Program-made: the position numbers and the translations under genes | Notes under the pieces: model-generated | Told to the model about the DNA's origin: nothing | Database searches by the model: none | The model's input: the letters and a program-made list of their open reading frames with translations, nothing else | Shown here: in pieces, positions 6,657-8,229 of the stretch | How the letters are laid out: each line of letters starts with the position of its first letter | How positions within the stretch are numbered: the stretch's first letter is position 1 | NCBI GenBank assembly: GCA_005792205.1 | Contig: SXSO01000093.1 | Coordinates: forward strand, 1 to 8,229 | Source of the DNA: Bacteroidota bacterium | Lineage (GTDB): Bacteria; Bacteroidota; Ignavibacteria; UBA10030; F1-140-MAGs086 | Length of the DNA: 8,229 nt | Reading direction: 5' to 3'

Positions 6657-7586
6657 TTGAAACTCTTTCAACAATTAAATTCACTCGCAACAGAAAAGCG
6701 AAATCAAAACTCAATGAAGATTGATGTTGCATCAATCAATGAAATTCTTCACATAATAAATAACGAAGATAAAACAATTGCTTTTGCTATTGAAAATGAA
6801 ATTCCAAAAATTGAAAAAGCAGTAAAACTTATTGTAAATGCTTTTCAAAATGGCGGAAGATTAATTTATGTTGGAGCAGGAACAAGCGGACGTCTTGGAG
6901 TTTTAGATGCTGCAGAATGTGTTCCAACTTTTGGTGTAAATAAAAATTTGATAAGTGGAATAATTGCGGGAGGAAAAAATGCTCTCATTCAATCAATTGA
7001 AGGTGCAGAAGATAATGAACCACAAGCGAAAAAAGATTTATCGGCAAAAAAAATTTCTCACAAAGATGTAGTTTGTGGAATTGCTGCAAGTATTAGAACG
7101 CCGTATGTAAATTCTGCAATTGGGTTTGCGAAACAAAAAAAAGCAAAAATAATTTTTATTACAACTAATTCACGAAAAATTTATTCTCAAAAACATTTTT
7201 CTAATTTGCATAAGAATGTTGATATTGCAATTTGTGTAGATGTTGGAAGCGAAGTTATTACAGGTTCTACAAGAATGAAAAGCGGAACTGCTCAAAAAAT
7301 GGTTTTGAATATGCTTTCAACTTCTTCTATGATTCGCATTGGAAAAGTGTATGAAAACATAATGGTTGATTTAAAACTCAATAATAAAAAACTTACTGAA
7401 AGAGCAAAGAAAATTTTAATTACCATTTTAAATATAACTTATGGAGAAGCCGAATCTCTTTTAGAAGAAGCAAATGGAAATGTAAAAGTTGCAATTGTTA
7501 TGAAGAAAAAAAATGTCTCACAAAAAAAAGCAATTGAGTTACTTAAAGCCGCTAATGAATTTATAAGAAAAATTTTTTATTTTTAG
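6657..7586 (+). CDS. murQ: N-acetylmuramic acid 6-phosphate etherase MurQ
   Basis: MurQ cleaves the lactyl ether of MurNAc-6-phosphate to give GlcNAc-6-phosphate and D-lactate, a cytoplasmic step of peptidoglycan recycling. The 309 residues match the family end to end. TEKRNQNS lies near the start, the SIS-domain sugar-phosphate loop is VGAGTSGRLGVLDAAEC (72-88), and the signature GSTRMKSGTAQK is at 203-214. A small C-terminal helical domain contains NGNVKVAIVMKKK (273-285). The two catalytic glutamates of E. coli MurQ (E83, E114) correspond to E87 and E118, both offset by four. The start is inferred as TTG 6657. The first ATG (6714) would delete the conserved TEKRN segment. It lies 22 bases after the nucleotidase. 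No anhydro-MurNAc kinase or MurNAc transporter gene is in the window. Confidence 0.95.
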   Translation: MKLFQQLNSLATEKRNQNSMKIDVASINEILHIINNEDKTIAFAIENEIPKIEKAVKLIVNAFQNGGRLIYVGAGTSGRLGVLDAAECVPTFGVNKNLISGIIAGGKNALIQSIEGAEDNEPQAKKDLSAKKISHKDVVCGIAASIRTPYVNSAIGFAKQKKAKIIFITTNSRKIYSQKHFSNLHKNVDIAICVDVGSEVITGSTRMKSGTAQKMVLNMLSTSSMIRIGKVYENIMVDLKLNNKKLTERAKKILITILNITYGEAESLLEEANGNVKVAIVMKKKNVSQKKAIELLKAANEFIRKIFYF

Positions 7587-7599
7587 AAAAAATAAATTT

Positions 7600-7935
7600 A
7601 TGAAATACATTAGTACGAAAAGAGTAAAAAAAAATATAGTTTATTATTTGTTTGTTATTTTTATATCAGTATGGCTAATCGGTTGTAATAGATATAAAGA
7701 TGGACGACATCCAGCAAAAATTTATTATTCTAACTTTAATACAAATTTTTCCAATACTTATAGTAAAATAGAGGTAGAGGTTGAAGATGATAAAGTTGTG
7801 AAAATTTATTGGCCACGTGGCGGGTGGTTAGATTATTCTCATATTACTCCAGCAAAATTAGATAAAAATGGGCACACAACTATATTTTGGGCAGTTGAAG
7901 CGAGAATGTATGAGGTTCAATTACTTTCTCCATAA
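7600..7935 (+). CDS. small predicted lipoprotein with a PRGGWLD motif
   Basis: This 111-residue protein has a basic N-terminus (KRVKKN), a hydrophobic segment and a lipobox L-I-G-C with the lipidated cysteine at C29, so it is probably a membrane-anchored lipoprotein of about 83 mature residues. The mature part predicts beta strands: KIEVEVEDDKVVKIYWP (56-72), then RGGWLDYSHITPAKL (73-87), then a strand ending MYEVQLL. The block of a W-P, G-G-W-L-D and S-H-x-T-P resembles a recurring pattern in small uncharacterised proteins of this phylum (my recollection, not a search). No function can be assigned. ATG 7600 has the leader AAAATAAATTT, like the ferredoxin start, and lies 13 bases after murQ. 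It is probably the last gene of the run. A weak stem at 7925-7941 spans its stop codon. Confidence 0.75.
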   Translation: MKYISTKRVKKNIVYYLFVIFISVWLIGCNRYKDGRHPAKIYYSNFNTNFSNTYSKIEVEVEDDKVVKIYWPRGGWLDYSHITPAKLDKNGHTTIFWAVEARMYEVQLLSP

Positions 7936-7961
7936 GAGAAACTATGTTTAGTTACTTTTTT
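7936..7961 (+). terminator. possible weak terminator at the end of the gene run
   Basis: AACTA (7940-7944) and TAGTT (7949-7953) form a 5-bp hairpin with a four-base loop, followed two bases later by six T (7956-7961). An overlapping stem, TTTCTC (7925-7930) with GAGAAA (7936-7941), spans the lipoprotein stop codon. Both stems are short, so this is a weak call supported mainly by its position after the last gene. Confidence 0.25.
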
Positions 7962-8007
7962 ATTTCTTCAATTTTTTTCCTGATAAACTTCCAACTGGTT
8001 AAATAGA

Positions 8008-8229
8008 AGTGTTTTATCTCATCATAAACAGGTTATTTTGGCAAAAAATTGACGCATTTTTTCCCAAAAGAAGAGTGTTTTTTCTCGTCGGAATGGTTTA
8101 CTTTTGACCGAAACGATGATATTTTTGTAAAAATACACTCTATTTTCCGAAAAGTGTAATCAAATCGGTCACAAATATGTTTCACCGAGACAAAAATGAA
8201 GGCATTTTGTTCCGAAAAAAGTTATTCCC
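8008..8229. repeat. degenerate tandem repeat, about 66-79-base units, continuing past the window end
   Basis: Three units align by eye, beginning with AGTG at 8008, 8074 and 8153, with a fourth starting at 8220 and cut by the window edge (unit lengths 66, 79 and 67). Units 1 and 2 share AGTGTTTT-TCTC. Units 2 and 3 share TCGG-N16-CCGA (8088-8111 and 8165-8188), and unit 1 has TCAT-N16-CAAA at the same place (8022-8045). All units end in a block like ATTTT-n-TCC(C/G)-AAAA-n-AGTG. Unit 2 is longer because of a 13-base insertion containing the palindrome ATTTTTgTAAAAAT. The whole stretch 7936-8229, nearly 300 bases, has no supportable gene on either strand. Confidence 0.6.
8072..8141. other. imperfect 70-base inverted repeat within the tandem repeat
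   Basis: AGAGTGTTTTTT (from 8072) is the reverse complement, with one mismatch, of AAAAATACACTCT ending at 8141. Inside this, TCGTCGG...GGT (8086-8099) partly pairs with GACCGA..CGATGA (8106-8119), including G-U pairs. A small palindrome at 8121-8134 would form a side hairpin. A branched RNA or cruciform structure is possible, but its function is unknown. Confidence 0.45.

Noticed and set aside
8033..8221. Open frame of about 62 codons on the minus strand across the repeat region
   Set aside because: It has no ATG, its only alternative start (GTG) lies well inside, the repeat unit lengths would shift the frame between copies, and the composition looks like low-complexity F/K/S-rich translation. 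The repeat structure explains the stretch better.
8008..8229. CRISPR array
   Set aside because: The units are degenerate along their whole length, with no identical direct repeats separated by unique spacers and no cas gene nearby.

Overview
This is an AT-rich window (roughly 30% GC by eye). Every protein-coding gene I can support is on the + strand, packed closely. The source is most likely a member of the Bacteroidota/Chlorobiota/Ignavibacteriota (FCB) group. Three things point there. The protein at 4220-5122 ends in a type IX secretion (T9SS) type A sorting domain with the PNPFNPKTKI opening common in Ignavibacteria-like genomes. The ferredoxin resembles those of green sulfur bacteria. Starts have A/T-rich leaders and no Shine-Dalgarno sequence. 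No rRNA, tRNA, CRISPR array, transposase or phage gene was recognised.

Region 1 (1-1443) holds three separately spaced genes. They are the C-terminal part of a DedA-family membrane protein cut by the window edge, a small ferritin-like diiron protein, and an Alvin-type 2[4Fe-4S] ferredoxin. The ferredoxin is followed by a strong Rho-independent terminator (1444-1475).

Region 2 (1481-7935) is a run of seven genes with gaps of 22 bases or fewer, probably one operon. The order is MBL-fold hydrolase, epoxyqueuosine reductase QueG, thioredoxin reductase TrxB, T9SS-exported surface protein, periplasmic 5'-nucleotidase/UshA-like phosphatase, MurNAc-6-phosphate etherase MurQ, and a small lipoprotein. 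QueG and MurQ appear to start with TTG. QueG follows the MBL stop codon with no gap and in the same frame, and the TrxB stop overlaps the next ATG. The products do not form one pathway. They cover tRNA modification, thiol redox, cell-surface export, nucleotide scavenging and cell-wall recycling. This looks like a housekeeping operon with a cell-envelope half, not a dedicated new system.

Region 3 (7936-8229) has no credible gene. It contains a degenerate tandem repeat with units of about 66-79 bases starting at 8008, 8074, 8153 and 8220. Two units share a TCGG-N16-CCGA core and one contains a long imperfect inverted repeat. The array runs off the window end and is the least explained part of the sequence.
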